A DNA stretch of 64,000 nt from Plectrocnemia conspersa (GCA_009617715.1 VTFK01000228.1:558001-622000); one strand, 5' to 3'; shown: positions 1-12,240, numbered from the stretch's first letter. Numbers and translations are program-made. The notes: generated from the sequence alone by a model not told the origin.

Positions 1-731
1 AATGAAAATATACTTAATGTAAATATCATTATAATGAAAATGTGTTTTAATAAAAAAACTATTGAAAAATATTTTATTTTTTATTTTTATACGCTTCGAT
101 TGATTCGATACATTTTTTGAAGGGGAAACTTTAGTAAAGTGATGCTATTCAGAGGGTTGTGAGAAAAATGAAAAATTCATGAATGTCATACGATGCGATA
201 CGAGAATAATTTCTGTTTCAAATCAGTGTTTTTTTTTATTACATATATAGTTTTCGTTTATTGAGTGCATGACAACCTGTGAAAGTGAAGTGAGTGAGTT
301 TTAGAAGTACTTATATTTAAAATTTTTTTTTTTTTTTTTTACTTTGACTTCAGCACAGTATGTGTTTTTTAATAACATAAAATTGAACACGAGAGAAGCA
401 TTCATTTAACATAACGCAACTGCGCTTGCTACTTGGTTATTATCAAATAATTACGAATTGAAGCGAAAAAGTAAATCGTTAGAAAGGATACGAAATACAT
501 GACATTGTAACTTTATTATATTATTAAAAAAAATATTTTATTAACTTTTATCTTCACCTTTTACTTTCCTACTCTCACAGATTAATATTTAAAATATAAT
601 CGAGCTAGGTTGTGCATAGTGACATTTATTGATTGTAAGTTAGTTTCTAATTAATAAAATTAATTTATTTTATTTATATAAGTACATAAATTTCAGTCTG
701 ATGTCTGGCACATTATATGACATTTAATTAA
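1..731. other. AT-rich DNA, no gene seen
   Basis: I see no convincing coding sequence or RNA gene. Around 540-650 there is a weak, degenerate match to the SINE-like body described at 1057-1746 (the 'CTCACAGATTAATA' and 'ATAGTGACAT' words), probably an old fragment. The rest is AT-rich sequence with homopolymer runs. Confidence 0.6.
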
Positions 732-1045
732 CCACTTAAACGCCAGTGACTTTATCAATTTATCAAAATAGTAAAAATATGATTTGAGATTTTAAGATAA
801 AACTTTTTTTAAAGCAAAAGAAAAATATATTATTATTATCGTTCATGATTTTTAAAATTTATTTGCGTTAAAATAAAATCATAAAATATATATTTATTTA
901 CAATTTTATTAATTAATTAATTAAATTTTTTATCATTTATCAGTAAACCAGTAAAAAGTATTTTATATTTATTTTTAAAAAGAGATACTGATGCGCGAAG
1001 TGAAATAACAGGCGACTCACTAATTGGTCGCTGGCGTTTAAGAGG
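732..1045. mobile_element. piggyBac-type MITE with TTAA target duplication
   Basis: The interval is flanked by TTAA on both sides (728-731 and 1046-1049). The left end reads CCACTTAAACGCCAGTGAC and the reverse complement of the right end reads CCTCTTAAACGCCAGCGAC, so the terminal inverted repeats match at 17 of 19 positions. A TTAA duplication with ends starting CC is the hallmark of piggyBac-superfamily elements. At 314 bp with no ORF this is a non-autonomous copy that would need a transposase in trans. Confidence 0.8.
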
Positions 1046-1056
1046 TTAAAGATGTA

Positions 1057-1746
1057 TTAATCAGGTTTTCTTAGATTTTCCTAATCTCACAGATGAATAC
1101 CTAAAATATAAATCGTGCTATCTATGATACCTAAATGAATTTAGCTCAAATCCCATATTGACACTAGTATTTAAAGAAAACTATAGTGACTGAAAAATAG
1201 CATCATAGATTAGATTTTTCTAGATTTTCTGAATCTCACGGATTAATATAGTGACAAATAATTTAATCATGGCTGTATTCATTGCTTATAAATAATAAAA
1301 CAGATTTACAGTCGCTGATTTACAGACTTGGATTTTAGTCTGTTGTCTTACTACTAAGGATTCTGTATCGAAAATGTATTCCCTGGATTATTTAGATTTT
1401 TCGCTGTCTCGAGTTCAGGGAATTTAAAAAAAATTAACCTGAAATTCAAGAGTTGTAAATCTTTTATAAAATTTCGTACATATTAAATACGAAAATATGG
1501 AATTATCCGATTCATCTTATTTTGCCCTAAATATGTAAAATATTTGTTAAATAAATAGCTGATAAAATATTTTTGATTTGTTTCAATAATAAATATATGT
1601 ACATATTAATGTACACATGTTTTTCTCGTTTCTCTGGGAATTTGAAACACCTGAGACTATTCCTACTCACTACTTACGTAGTAGATGTTGATTGTGTTTA
1701 CATGGTTGTATCTCATTGGGTTAACGCTTGTCGTGCTACATAAATA
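1057..1746 (+). repeat. SINE-like repeat, composite copy
   Basis: Shares ordered blocks with 4797-5222: the TAGATTTTCCTAATCTCACA word (twice, near 1075 and 1220), a 'CGTGCTATC..TGATACCT' head with a degenerate tRNA B-box-like stretch ('AGCTCAAATCCC', near 1142), an 'AATAATAAAACAG' stretch, a 'TCACTACTTA..GTAGT' block and the 3' tail 'GTTGATTGTGTTTACATGG'. It ends near 1746 in the degenerate hairpin with 'TCATTGGGTTAACGCTTGT'. The doubled body suggests a dimer or one copy inserted in another. RNA polymerase III origin is inferred, not shown. Confidence 0.5.
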
Positions 1747-2240
1747 AATCCACAACGGCAATTTTTTGGAAAATCAGTTCCCACCTTTTAATCTCACATA
1801 TATAAAATGGTATATAACTAAATTTCAATTTGTTTTTGGTATTTTACTTAATAAATTTGTTTTTATCAAGAGTTTTAATGTGATGTACTTAAAATGGCAC
1901 AATAATTATCGTTTTTGATTTAATCTATCATACATTTAAAAAATAATCCAGCATCTTAAAAAAGCTTTGCGCTTAAAAAACACTGCTATGTTTATTCTTT
2001 AGATTTTTAATAACACATTAGCGGCGGGTTACGCATATATGCGTCTTTTATGTACCAAAAAATTGGGTCAAACGCAATACAAGTTTTATCTTTGATCATT
2101 GATAATAATAGTAATTAATTTATTATGTTTTAACATAAGAAAACGGTAACCCAACACGATACATAATAATTATGAAAAATACATTTTTAAGGAGTGCCAT
2201 ATTTTTACACTATTTATTTATTTATTATAAATCTTCCGTT

Positions 2241-2330
2241 TCAACATAAGCGTTGGCCCAATGCGTTACAATGGAGTTTACAATCAACTTCTAAATAACG
2301 AGACACAATATTAAATAATGAAAATATAAT
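2241..2330 (-). repeat. SINE-like 3' tail fragment
   Basis: Reverse-strand match to the tail of the SINE-like family: reading on the minus strand, 'GATTGTAAACTCC', then 'TGTAACGCATTGGGCCAACGC'. Only the tail is recognisable, followed by AT-rich sequence. Confidence 0.5.
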
Positions 2331-2461
2331 CTTATCAAATCTGATTTCCACATATGCGAATTAAAAAACGATTTTTTTATGTTTAAAGTTATGAAATAAA
2401 AAGCCACCAAATTTTTATATTATCTAGCTATAATGATATGTAATATGTGCTATATTATTCA

Positions 2462-2640
2462 TTTTTAATAGCAACATGATATGCGTTAGCCCAATGTGTT
2501 ACATTGTACTAAATAAAATCAACTATTATTATAAGTAGTGAGACACCGTGCTTTTAAATTATTATAAACTATTATTCAAGCTTACAATTTCATGAATTAA
2601 ATTATCTGTGAGATTAGGAAAATCTAGGAAAACCGTTAAT
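2462..2640 (-). repeat. SINE-like repeat fragment
   Basis: On the minus strand this carries the body word 'TAGATTTTCCTAATCTCACA' (about 2605-2625), a 'CTCACTACTTATAATAATAG' block and the tail 'TAACACATTGGGCTAACGCAT' (about 2470-2500). Same family and order as 4797-5222, but truncated and diverged. Confidence 0.5.
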
Positions 2641-4079
2641 CAGAATTACAGAATTTGAAAAATATATAATACGAATATATAGTTCATATATAATACAAAT
2701 CTTGGTTCTTCAAGAATTAGTCACCGATTTATACCATCAATATATTGAACAAAAATGATCAGAAACTGAGATAGACATTATCATTCATTAATATAACGCT
2801 GCATATTTTTTGAAATAAAATGTCAATATGCAGCACCCATCTCAACGACACTTTTCACATGTCCTAATTTTTGTAGATCATCTTTGATGAATATTCTGCA
2901 TTTTAAAATCCAATAGTTAAATTTTTTCATAGACAGGTGGAAAAAATAGATAGCATTAATCCAATACAAAAATAAAATGTCACCATATTAATTTCGTTAA
3001 ATAGGCAAATATAGCTTATTCACGCTGTATAAAAAAATAAAATTTCTACATCAGAATTTCTATGTCACTTTTACAAACCTTTTGAAAACCTCTCGTATCT
3101 TATATAATTCTTTTGATAATTTGCGACATAAAATTGATCATAAGAACAGCGTTTAACTCTGATGACTGTCGCTGGGATTTATTTATTGTCATTGCAAATA
3201 TTCACTTAAAGCGAATCAATAAGATTTTATAGATACTATGATTATCATTGTATAACATAAATAAATACATATGTTATTTAACATATGTACATATATTTCA
3301 TAAAAAATAAATCTAGCTTCACTTTAAAAATGCACATATTAAACAATGCAAAATTCGCTTTTATCACTACGAGGTAAATCTTATCTTGAGAGAAGCATGT
3401 AGCATTTAATCTGTGGATTCAACAAGATTCTGTAAATAAATATATTTTTGCCTTACTTCAATACTTTCACACTTGATCTTAAATTTTAGTTTGTGCAGTA
3501 ATAATTCATTTAGATTTAAGGAATTTAAGAATTTATGCATTTTCATAGAGTTAAAAGTTCACTGTAACATTGATTGGTGCATGTATTGTTTTTAAACTGT
3601 ATTCAATTAGAAGTATAAGATATGGAAAATTGCTAAATATCAAAAATATGTTTATGAAGATATGTTTACAATTAGAGTTCTTTGAACCCTATTGCTTATT
3701 ACGAATGACCTTAGGATCATTTGCAACGTGGACATTTTATAATCGTTTACGTGTTACTATATTTTATCTAAGGTTATTCATCGCTGAAAAATAAGCACAA
3801 AAGGTCATCTCTGCAGTTTTGTTTTGATATGTATGCAATAATCTTGCCGAATGATCGTAATGAAAATATTTTGCCGAATCTCACTAATGGACGATTAATT
3901 CCGCATATACTAATCTTAGAAAATAAGCTAAAAAAATATTATATCATTAGTTATAATATAGAAAAAAAAAATTTAATATATAGTTTGTATTAACTATATT
4001 AATAATTTATTTAATAATAATATTTTATTGCAACATGACAAGTCTGTAAGTCAGTGACATTTATTTTTAATAATTATAA
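2641..4079. other. AT-rich DNA, no gene seen
   Basis: No recognisable coding region, RNA gene or element end. One open frame on the plus strand (about 3570-3794, 74 codons) has a composition expected by chance in this AT-rich DNA and no recognisable motif. Confidence 0.6.
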
Positions 4080-4335
4080 AATATTATAACTGCTCAATAG
4101 ATACCGTTACAACATAATAAAGCGTTAGTCCAATGTGTTACAATGGGGTAAACACAATCAACTACTTGGTAAGTAGTGAGACATTAGACATATATTTTAT
4201 TTATACAGCTTACAATTTATTAATGTCATTTTATACAATACGTATAATTTTATTTCAATTATGCATCAGTGAGATTAGGAACATCTAGGAAAATATCAAC
4301 TGTAATAATCGATCGCAATTATAATTATATAATAA
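4080..4335 (-). repeat. SINE-like repeat, inverted copy
   Basis: Minus-strand copy. The tail region (about 4110-4185) contains 'TAACACATTGGACTAACGC' and 'CTCACTACTTACCAAGTAG' on the minus strand; the body word 'TAGATGTTCCTAATCTCACT' follows near 4265-4295. The order matches the plus-strand copies. Stem pairing of the tail hairpin is eroded here. Confidence 0.5.
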
Positions 4336-4796
4336 TAACCAATTGAAATTTTCGAGTTACGATAAAAATCATTAAGTTCTAAAATATTATTATTTATATT
4401 GAAAATATTATAATTTAATGTATAACCCATTTTTTACATTTATATACAATACTAATAATAATTAATGAATGTAAAAGACTTTTTAAATATCAAGGAAGTG
4501 CACCTATGGGTCTACTAACTTTTGTCTATACTATTTGTTTTGGATTATTCATAAGTTTTATATGCGCTTTTTTAAATAAGCTTTTGCGTTACAAATTATT
4601 TGTATGGTTCGTAGTTGAACTTCATGCTCAACTTTAATAAATTAAAAAAAGCTTTGTGTTTTAAATATTTTTATACAGTTTTCTTGATAAATTTTTAGCA
4701 AAAGAGCGATCATTATAATTTTTAATATTTTTTTTATATACTTAGATCTTAAAAGAATAACACTATTTTTTCCAGCATTAATGAATAAAATAATCA

Positions 4797-5222
4797 TAGA
4801 TTAGGGCTTCTTAGATTTTCCTAATCTCACAGATGAATAATTTAAACATCGTGCATCGTGCTATCTTTTGATACCTGAAAGATCTGGGTTCAAATCTTAT
4901 ATGGAACTTAACGTTTTTAAATTTCTATTGTGACTGTAAGATTATAATATGATTTTAATTGCAATTGATCATTACAGATTAAGTTTATCTTGATTTTGCT
5001 AATCTCGCAGATGAATATCGTGACTTAAAGATTTAAATAAAAAGTCGATCTAGAGCATCTATAGTGACATCTTTTGATTATAGGTATTATAAATAATAAA
5101 ACAGAGAATTGAGTCTGTTTTCTCACTATTTATTTAGTAGTTGTTGATTGTGTTTACTTGGTTGTAACGCTTTGCTTGTTATGCTACAACGTAAGCTTTA
5201 CAATAAATAAGTATTTAACGGT
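4797..5222 (+). repeat. SINE-like repeat, best full copy, tRNA-like head
   Basis: Clearest copy in the window. Near 4850-4900 a tRNA-like segment runs from 'CGTGCTATCTTTTGATACCT' to 'CTGGGTTCAAATCTT'; the GGTTCAAATC word resembles the RNA polymerase III B box. Then come a TAATCTCGCAGATGAATA body word, 'AATAATAAAACAGAGAATTG', the 'TCACTATTTATTTAGTAGT' block, 'GTTGATTGTGTTTACTTGG' and a hairpin whose outer arms GTTGTA and TACAAC are complementary. No A box is obvious. A tRNA-derived SINE is the likeliest reading; a non-SINE MITE is the alternative. Confidence 0.55.
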
Positions 5223-6467
5223 TACGTTTTAGAGAACTAGTTCAAAAATATATTTAAACTGAAACTTTTTCTGGAAAGCCAGTTATGTCTATGGAAATTA
5301 TACTATGACTTTCTAATCGCACATATTTAAAAAGCTTTAAAAAATACAAATAGCGACAATGGTTCATACATTTTTATATATCAAATTCTTGAGTTTTTTT
5401 ATGTCATTATTATTATATATAGAGTTTAAAGGTATTTAATTAAAATACATAAACAATATAATTGTGTTTAAATAATGTACCATAAAAAAGTAATAATTGT
5501 AAAAATATTTTTTTTAGATAATTTTATTTGATTTATGTTTTTAAAACTTTATAACCATTACAATGGACACAACAGCCGCTTGATTACCATATAGATGTAA
5601 TTGGAAAACTTCGATCATACTATATAGAAATATTTTTTGATATTTTAATATCAGGTGACGTATGTTAAGGTGAGCATAGATAAAATAGGTCATCAATCCG
5701 CCGTCATTTCTCTCACCGACGACCCAGAAGTTGAGAAACGCTGCATGCGCATAAAACACGTCCAAGGCCAGACGTCTTGTGGGAAAGTGTCGTCTCTTTT
5801 AAAAAGTAGCTAATTTGCAAATTTCCAAGAACGGCGTTTTATTTATCAAAAAAATATATAGATAGTATCGATTACAAACAAAACCCGATGTTTGGAATAT
5901 GACCCAAAATATTTTTTTTTTATAAAAGATCCCGTTGCTTTTCGCACAAAATATGTAGCACGTGCTATTATTGAATTTATTTCTTATTCATTATCAACAG
6001 GAAAAGGAAGGCGATTTCATTGTTTTGATTGTTGAATTAACAACAAGATCAATGTGTAATCTGTAATAGTGGACGTTGTGTGTTTATGTATTTTAATTAT
6101 GATTGTCGATCATATAATAGTTTATAATATTATTGATTTATTAGCTCACCTTATTATTTAACCCTTGACAGTAATCTCTTTTTAAATATGATATTTAATA
6201 TTAATGTTGAAATTGATCTCATAAGCAATATAAGATATAATATAATAATCTACCTAGCATTTGGTTCAATAGTGTCACTGTAACATTATATTGATCATAA
6301 AAAAGCATTTATTTCTCAAATAAAATCCTATGACATTTAGCAATAGAAATTTGGAATAAATCCATTTTTTAAATTTATGTTCAAAAGCTATAAAACCAAT
6401 AAAAAGTTCTATTGCATTTGCTACTGACTTTGAAGATTAGTGTTTGTGTTGTAGTAGTAGGTACAAA
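5223..6467. other. AT-rich DNA with one hAT-like terminus
   Basis: No gene recognised. The only notable piece is a possible hAT terminus at 5715-5743. A 74-codon minus-strand frame here (5541-5765) overlaps that terminus and is probably non-coding. Confidence 0.5.
5715..5743 (-). mobile_element. solitary hAT-like transposon end
   Basis: On the minus strand the sequence starts CAGCGTTTCTCAACTTCTGG and continues GTCGTCGG. This resembles hAT termini of the CAGNGGTTCTCAA...GGGTCG type. I could not find a partner end, so it may be a relic whose other half has decayed or lies elsewhere. Confidence 0.35.
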
Positions 6468-7165
6468 TGGATTTAGGAATTATCCTTTCTTAGAAGTTAA
6501 AAATCCACGTCAAAAGCAATAAAATCGTGCCGTATCTGTACAGTGGGAACACTCGGTAATAGTGTTCATACTACGACTCTTACAATAATATTACAAATTT
6601 AACGAGGAACATATAAATCGAATTTTGACCAATAGGAGAGCGCAAAAATCAATTATCGCTTCTCAGAAGTCAAAAATCCACGCCACTGCGACGGCGACGG
6701 CACGATTTTATTGCTTTTGCCGTGAATTTTTGACTTCTGAGAAGCGATAATTGTTTTTGCGCCCTCCTATTGATCAAAATTCGTTTTCAATATACTTTAA
6801 CCAATGCTCTCATATCATAAGTAAGGAAAAGTTCATATTTTTTAAACTTAAAATATGCAGACAAACTATGGAGCAATATGCAAAATGCTACTATCTCTCT
6901 GTACTTCTTCTTCCGCTTATTTTTCCCTGAGAGATGAGTTGGTTTAGATTGTATTTTGGACTTTAAGATTATTAGTTTTAAAACTTTCATTAGGTTAAGT
7001 TGGTTTTGCTTAATTCGTTCAGGTTAGGTTTGGGTTTGAACAGCAAATGGTCGTTTGGCAACTGAAAAATTGTGTTTCATTGACATTTTAAAGCAACATA
7101 ATTTCACTAGCACCTATCAGTAGAATTGTATTTTCGCTAGTAGTTAGATAAAATGTATTTAGACT
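6468..7165 (+). repeat. palindromic foldback repeat, copy 1
   Basis: Contains a half-arm (6468-6560), a linker with 'ACTACGACTCTTACAATA', a foldback core (about 6616-6786) and a right-hand tail (6787-7165). The core arms pair: 'CTTCTCAGAAGTCAAAAATC' on the left and the complementary 'AATTTTTGACTTCTGAGAAG' on the right. The tail contains 'TTAGGTTTGGGTTTGAACAG' and 'CACTAGCACCTATCAG', also found at 10.8 kb and, inverted, at 36.5 kb. It encodes no protein I recognise. Its superfamily is not assigned. Confidence 0.7.
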
Positions 7166-8097
7166 TTACTAGTGAAACGGTATTAAAAATAATAATAGAG
7201 AGTATGCCTGAAAAATTACTGGAAGGTGTTATTAGATTTTATATATTTAAATTAAAAATATGTGAAGAAAATGATTTGTGTAGAAGTACTGTTTTTATTT
7301 TTTTAAATTACAAAATTATGTTTGGTCCAATTATTTTGTCACCCTGTAGATTGTAAGATATTTAATGATTTTTTACTGAATTTATTAGATTAGAATCCTT
7401 AAGATTTTTAATTATTCATAAATATATTATGAAAAATAGTATTAGATATATAATTTAAAGCTTATTCTTATCGTTTAAAACCGTAAAATTTCTCTTTACG
7501 CAACACTGTTTTTTTTTTTTTTTTAATAGATTGCGATTTAAGATTTTATAGGTTAAATATAATATATAAAAAAATCTCTGTAGCTCTGTTATCTATATAA
7601 TAATTAGGAATAAACACCGAGCGCATTGAAATGTTTTAGTATAGATTCCACGACAAATTGCACATGAATTCTTGGCCCAACGACAAAAGGCTCACGACAG
7701 TTGCCCCATACGACATTACGCCCAGCCGACAATTGTTCCATATGATATAACGCCCGTGCAACATATCTAGAATGTATTTTTTAAATAGCAAAAAAATGGG
7801 ATGATGGAAATTTTGCAGATTAATAAATGTAAATAAGCCAGACAAATTAAAATCCATTTACGAATTACTAGTGTAATGATTAGTGTTGTGTTATTAAAAT
7901 ATTAAAATTAAAATAGGCGTTATAATTATTTAATGCCAAAATATAGTAAAAACTTTATCTGTGGATGTTAAGTTTAGGCAATTTTTTTTTATTTCACTTC
8001 TGGTTGCACTAAATGTGTATATAAAATACATATGTTGATTAACTTTTTCAATGTGCATATAAAAATTAAAAGTTGAACCAAACAGGTGTATTTTTTT
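7166..8097. other. AT-rich DNA, no gene seen
   Basis: Three short open frames (60-73 codons) are present, none with a recognisable motif. No RNA gene or element terminus is visible. Confidence 0.5.
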
Positions 8098-8285
8098 TAG
8101 TAGACTCTCCAATAATAGGGTAAATTAGGGACGTGCTATTTGGGTACGTGTAGTTGGGGGTCTAGAAAATACTCATCAATTTTTTTGCAATACGTACGTA
8201 CGAATCAGGTGCGTGTGGTGAGATATCTTCCTTTTATCATCCAAATAGCACTCCCCAATTTTCCGTGTTATTGGGGGGTCTACTG
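8098..8285. mobile_element. pogo-type MITE
   Basis: Terminal inverted repeats of about 45 bp: the left end reads TAGTAGACTCTCCAATAATA and the reverse complement of the right end reads CAGTAGACCCCCCAATAACA. Both continue into a block ending TGCTATTTGG. A TA follows the right end (8286-8287); the left flank is a T-run, so the TA duplication is eroded. Ends starting CAGT with TA targets fit pogo/Tigger elements of the Tc1/mariner superfamily. No transposase inside. Confidence 0.65.
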
Positions 8286-8510
8286 TATATTCATATTATA
8301 TATAGTTAAAATATTAAAATTAAGCTCTCAAAATAAAATTTACCAAAATATTTCCACAACTTTTTTTTTGAGTATATTTTTGATATCAATATATTTATAT
8401 GTGACATTTTGAAATCATTTTGGACATTTGGTTTGCGAGCGTTTTGTGGCAGTTTAGGCGGAGGAATACTTTAATCAATGACTGAGAAGTGATGTTCAGG
8501 GAATTCAGGG

Positions 8511-8893
8511 AAACACATCGCCAAAATTTGTGACAAGGCATCGAGGATGCTCGGCTTCTTTATGCGGAGCGCGTGTCACTTCAATAATTTATTAGCAATC
8601 AGCATTCTGTACGATACGCTAGTTCGTATCGTTCTTGAATATGGCTCTAATGTCTGGAATCCGAGTAAAGTGAAGTACTCCTTGAGACAATTTCTAAAAC
8701 ATCTGTACAAGAGCGAGTTCGGGTTTTATATGTATTTGTATCCTAGTGTACATTTGCTAGGAGCGTTGGGATACAATTCATTGCATTTTCGGGGAAGCTT
8801 CTACTCAATGAAGCATAATTTAATTTTTAGGTTGCGGTGTCAACAACCCGTTAAAGGTCGCCGAATTTTAGCTGCGTGTTTTAGAGTGCTCTA
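8511..8893 (+). pseudogene. LINE ORF2 C-terminal fragment (CR1/L2-like)
   Basis: An uninterrupted frame of about 127 codons reads H-I-A-K-I-C-D-K-A-S-R then MLGFFMRSACHFN and continues through ILYDTLVRIVLEYGS, VWNP, FGFYMYLYPS and LGALGYNS. These blocks align in order with the region after the reverse transcriptase domain of the LINE at 60283-61796 (MLGFVMRNAFHFD, ILYNTLVRSILESGS, IWNP, FGYYPYLYPS, LGALGYDS). Small in-frame deletions and heavy divergence show a different subfamily. The reverse transcriptase domain is missing, so this is a non-functional fragment. Sequence past the stop (to about 8990) may hold further decayed LINE. Confidence 0.75.
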
Positions 8894-9479
8894 GAGAGTC
8901 ACGATCGTGTCCCTTATTCTTGACCATTTGAGTCAGGAAATCAGCGCTAGAGAACGTTCTTGTATGAGTCATCGAGCTTGCCAAGGATGCTGGATTTTAT
9001 GTATAATTTTGTTTGTATAATAGCAATCATGGTACATTAAAGAAACTTATAAAATCATAAATAATATATACATTACATTTAATGTATTATTTAGAATCAA
9101 TAGACTTTAAATACACATATAAGTATATTTATCATAGTAGAGAATAATATAATAATTAGGAAATTTCATTGAAAGTTTTCGTTAAATATATTTTAAGAAT
9201 ATGTATTTATTTAACTTAGCACACGTTCCATAAAATGTATATTATATGTGTTATCAAAGACAAACTAACAAGTCAATTTAACGCAGGAATCTCCTCGTAT
9301 TAAATTAACGACTCATCTCGTCCGACATTCTGTCCTCAGATCCTTAGATTATCCTCCACTCAAACAAGATGTTAATAGACGATACCGTTTTATCTCTGTA
9401 TATGTGCATATGTGTGGGTAAAAGTATTTGCTCTTCGATTTGCAGTAAAACATTTCATTAAGTTTTTTTCGTCGGTTGT

Positions 9480-9800
9480 TTTACTCTCCGAACTTTATAA
9501 CCTCGTATCGAGTTTATTGGCCAATTCAGAGCCGAGTATCAATATACCAATAAAAGATGGCGCTATAAAATGACTGTAGCTATGAACTGTCATCTTTTTA
9601 TGGCACGTCGGCCATATTCGGACCGAACAGGAACAACGCCAGTCATCGATTTCCGTGTTTGGTTTCATCAAACGCGTATACGTGCATGTCTTTACGGGAT
9701 AATGTCGGACAGATCGGATGGGATTGCCAACCATTGGTTTGACATTTTTTTATTTTTGCTTAGGAACTTCCTACACCACTCGTGCTACTCTAGAGACTGA
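9480..9800. promoter_or_regulatory. GC-richer island, possible regulatory element
   Basis: A stretch visibly richer in G+C and CpG than its surroundings, with two overlapping but unrecognised open frames on opposite strands (9495-9734 and 9570-9800). It holds homeodomain-like words such as CAATAAAAGATGG and TTTTTATGGCAC. No repeat family match within the window. Regulatory function is inference only; a lost exon is an alternative. Confidence 0.25.
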
Positions 9801-9859
9801 TTTTAAATTTGCGTTATATGTAATAATAATTAAACAAATAAATGTCACTAATTTATTTC

Positions 9860-9935
9860 TGGTGCTTCACTACTTATTTAGTAGTTATTGATTGTGTTGA
9901 CCCTGTTGCATTGGGCTAACGCTTGTAACGCTTTA
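9860..9935 (+). repeat. SINE-like 3' tail fragment
   Basis: Reads 'TTCACTACTTATTTAGTAGT', 'ATTGATTGTGTTGACCC' and 'TGTTGCATTGGGCTAACGCT', the same ordered tail blocks as the copy at 5120-5200. The head and body are not recognisable upstream. Confidence 0.55.
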
Positions 9936-10348
9936 ATCAAAAACTATTATTTTAATTTATAAAAACCTGAAATAATATTATACTAACAGATAAAAAATTG
10001 TATTCTTTAGCAAACTACAATTGATTCCTACTTTATTTTTTTAATTAATTGGTTTAGCATAAAGTTTTCACAACCAGACTGTTTTTTAGGGGTATTTCAA
10101 AAATACAAAACATAATTAAAATATGATTAATTTTACTTGAATCATTTTTATTTTCTAAGATATAACTATCGTATACTTATATTAAAAGTACACGTACAAA
10201 TGACATAAATTGAATTGATATAATCTTGATTCAAGAATTTTTTTCCGTTACTATCGGTATTTCAGTTTGTGATTTTTTGCCCTAATACCGGTATTATAGG
10301 TATTGCAATTTTTACTTACAATAAGTGAGAATCAAATGAAGCATATCT

Positions 10349-10965
10349 AAACCGAATTTTGCCCAATAAGACAGCGCAATAAACAATTATCCCTTCTCAG
10401 AAGTCATAAATCCACGTCAAAAGCAATAAAATCGTACCGAGCGTTCCCACTGCAACGGCTCCGACACGATCTTATTGCTTTTGACGTGAATTTTTGACTT
10501 CTGAGAAGTGATAATTATTTTTGCGCTCTTCTATTGACCAAAATTCGGTTTGAATATACATTGACAAAAAAAAGTCTGTATTAATATTGGAAAGGATAGC
10601 ATATTTTTAATATTTTCTGAACATAGTGCAGACAAATTAAAGATGCATTAATATGCAAGATGCGACGTCTTTCTGTAAGTACTTCTTTCGAGTTGAGTTG
10701 GATTTTTTGTATTTTCGACTCGATTCGATGAAAGTTCTAAAATTATTTAATTTTTATTGAGTTTATTTTTACTGATTCTAAAACTGTGATTAGTTTTAAA
10801 ACTCTTATTAGGTTAGGTTTGGGTTTGAACAACAAATGGACGTTTCGCAACGGTCAAATTGAGCTTCATAGACATTTTAAGGCAGGACATTAGCGCCTAT
10901 CAGTTAAATTATATTTGCGCTAGTAGAAATATTTACTGGTGAAAATGTATTTGGACTTCACTAGT
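10349..10965 (+). repeat. palindromic foldback repeat, copy 2
   Basis: Foldback core at 10349-10551: the outer arms AACCGAATTTTG and CAAAATTCGGTT are perfect complements, and the inner arms carry the same 'CTTCTCAGAAGTCA' and 'TGACTTCTGAGAAG' words as copy 1. The right tail (to about 10965) carries the shared 'TTAGGTTTGGGTTTGAAC' and 'GCGCCTATCAGTTAAATTA' words. No coding content. Confidence 0.7.
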
Positions 10966-11670
10966 GAAAATATAGCTTCACCGAAATGAAAGTGGTTGAA
11001 ATCGTATAATTTTACTAGCACATGTCAGATAAATTATATTTTTACTAGTAAAAATATAAAACTTCTGTTGAAAATTAATTTCAATATGCTTTCACTAAAA
11101 TGACATATTTTAAAAAATATTTTTGGGATAGATTCCAGACAGTTTTCTTAGATTTTCTTTGAATTTCCGGTTTAAAATCAGGGACGTAATTTCAGTTTTT
11201 TTAATATTTCTATTTCAGCGGTATCGCCGAATATGTACGGTGGCCAATCTTTCAGTAGATATATATTTACAAATATAACTAAAAAAATATGAAATAAAAA
11301 ACATTTAACATTATATTATCATTTATTTTATTTAATATAATGTAAATGATTTTTATGGAAAAGTAAGTATCGAAATAAGTATCTGAAAATTTCTGATTTA
11401 AAATCTGGGACGCCATTTCACTTTTTCCGAGGGGGGGGGGTAAAGTTGGATAGTCAGTAAATTATTTTTTTAAGATTTCGATTTCATTAAAATTCATAAT
11501 ATTTCAATAAATGACGCGCATTTTCAGGGCAAATTCGTGGGGGGGGGGGGGTAAATGCTCTCAATTGTCAGCCACTAATCGATTATACTGTGTTTTAATA
11601 TAAGTTACTTGAGCTTTTTTTGATTGCTTATTGTTGTTCATAACAATGTGACGCGAAAAATATATTTAAA

Positions 11671-11958
11671 GTTTGGTGGTAATGTGAGGGTTTTATGTAT
11701 TATGAACCTTAGGAACACAACCAAACAATTACAGCCTCTTAAAAAGGTTAGACCTCAATTGGCAAGAAGAAAGGGTTGTTTTTCACTATGAAAATTCGCT
11801 ACCTCATTTGGCGATGATGACTCATCAGAGGTGATAAGCTAAAATAATTGAATTTGGATGTTATTGTACACCCACCATCTACTCCAGATCTTGCTCCTTT
11901 TGATTATAATTTGTTCATGGTATTAAAAACATAGTTAGATTGAAAAAAGGACAGGTAA
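11671..11958 (+). pseudogene. mariner-type transposase relic
   Basis: Broken remains of the catalytic region of a Tc1/mariner DDE transposase. Read across frames, one sees a W-W-x-C-E-G-F-M-Y-Y-E block, then LKKVRPQLARRKG, then VVFHYENSLPHLA (counterpart of the family's H-x-D-N-A-x-P-H-x-A block, here with E instead of the catalytic D), then DVIVHPPSTPDLAPFDYNLF, which matches the mariner H-P-P-Y-S-P-D-L-A-P-x-D-Y signature. At least one frameshift and several stop codons separate the blocks. The N-terminal DNA-binding half is not found. This is an old, inactive copy. Confidence 0.8.
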
Positions 11959-12240
11959 AAAGCTTTTAAATTTTTTTGCATTAGTCACAGAAATTATATT
12001 TATTTTCATAAATAATCTTCTAGAAAATTAGAAAAAAAAATAAGCAAAAATAAATATTATGAAATTGTTAAAATTAATGAAGAAATCTCAAAACTTTTGC
12101 ATCAACCGAGTGTCAAAAATAACAACATTCGTCATAGAAAGCTTGTCGATAGGTCTATGAATATATTTATTCATAGATTAAGAAGAATAAGATAATAAAT
12201 AATAATAATATTTATCCATTTGGATTTATCCCAAGGTTTC

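Noticed and set aside
7015..7040. TTAGG-like words (AGGTTAGGTTTGGG) suggesting telomeric repeat
   Set aside because: Only two or three imperfect units, and they belong to the tail of the foldback repeat, where they recur at 10.8 and 36.6 kb.
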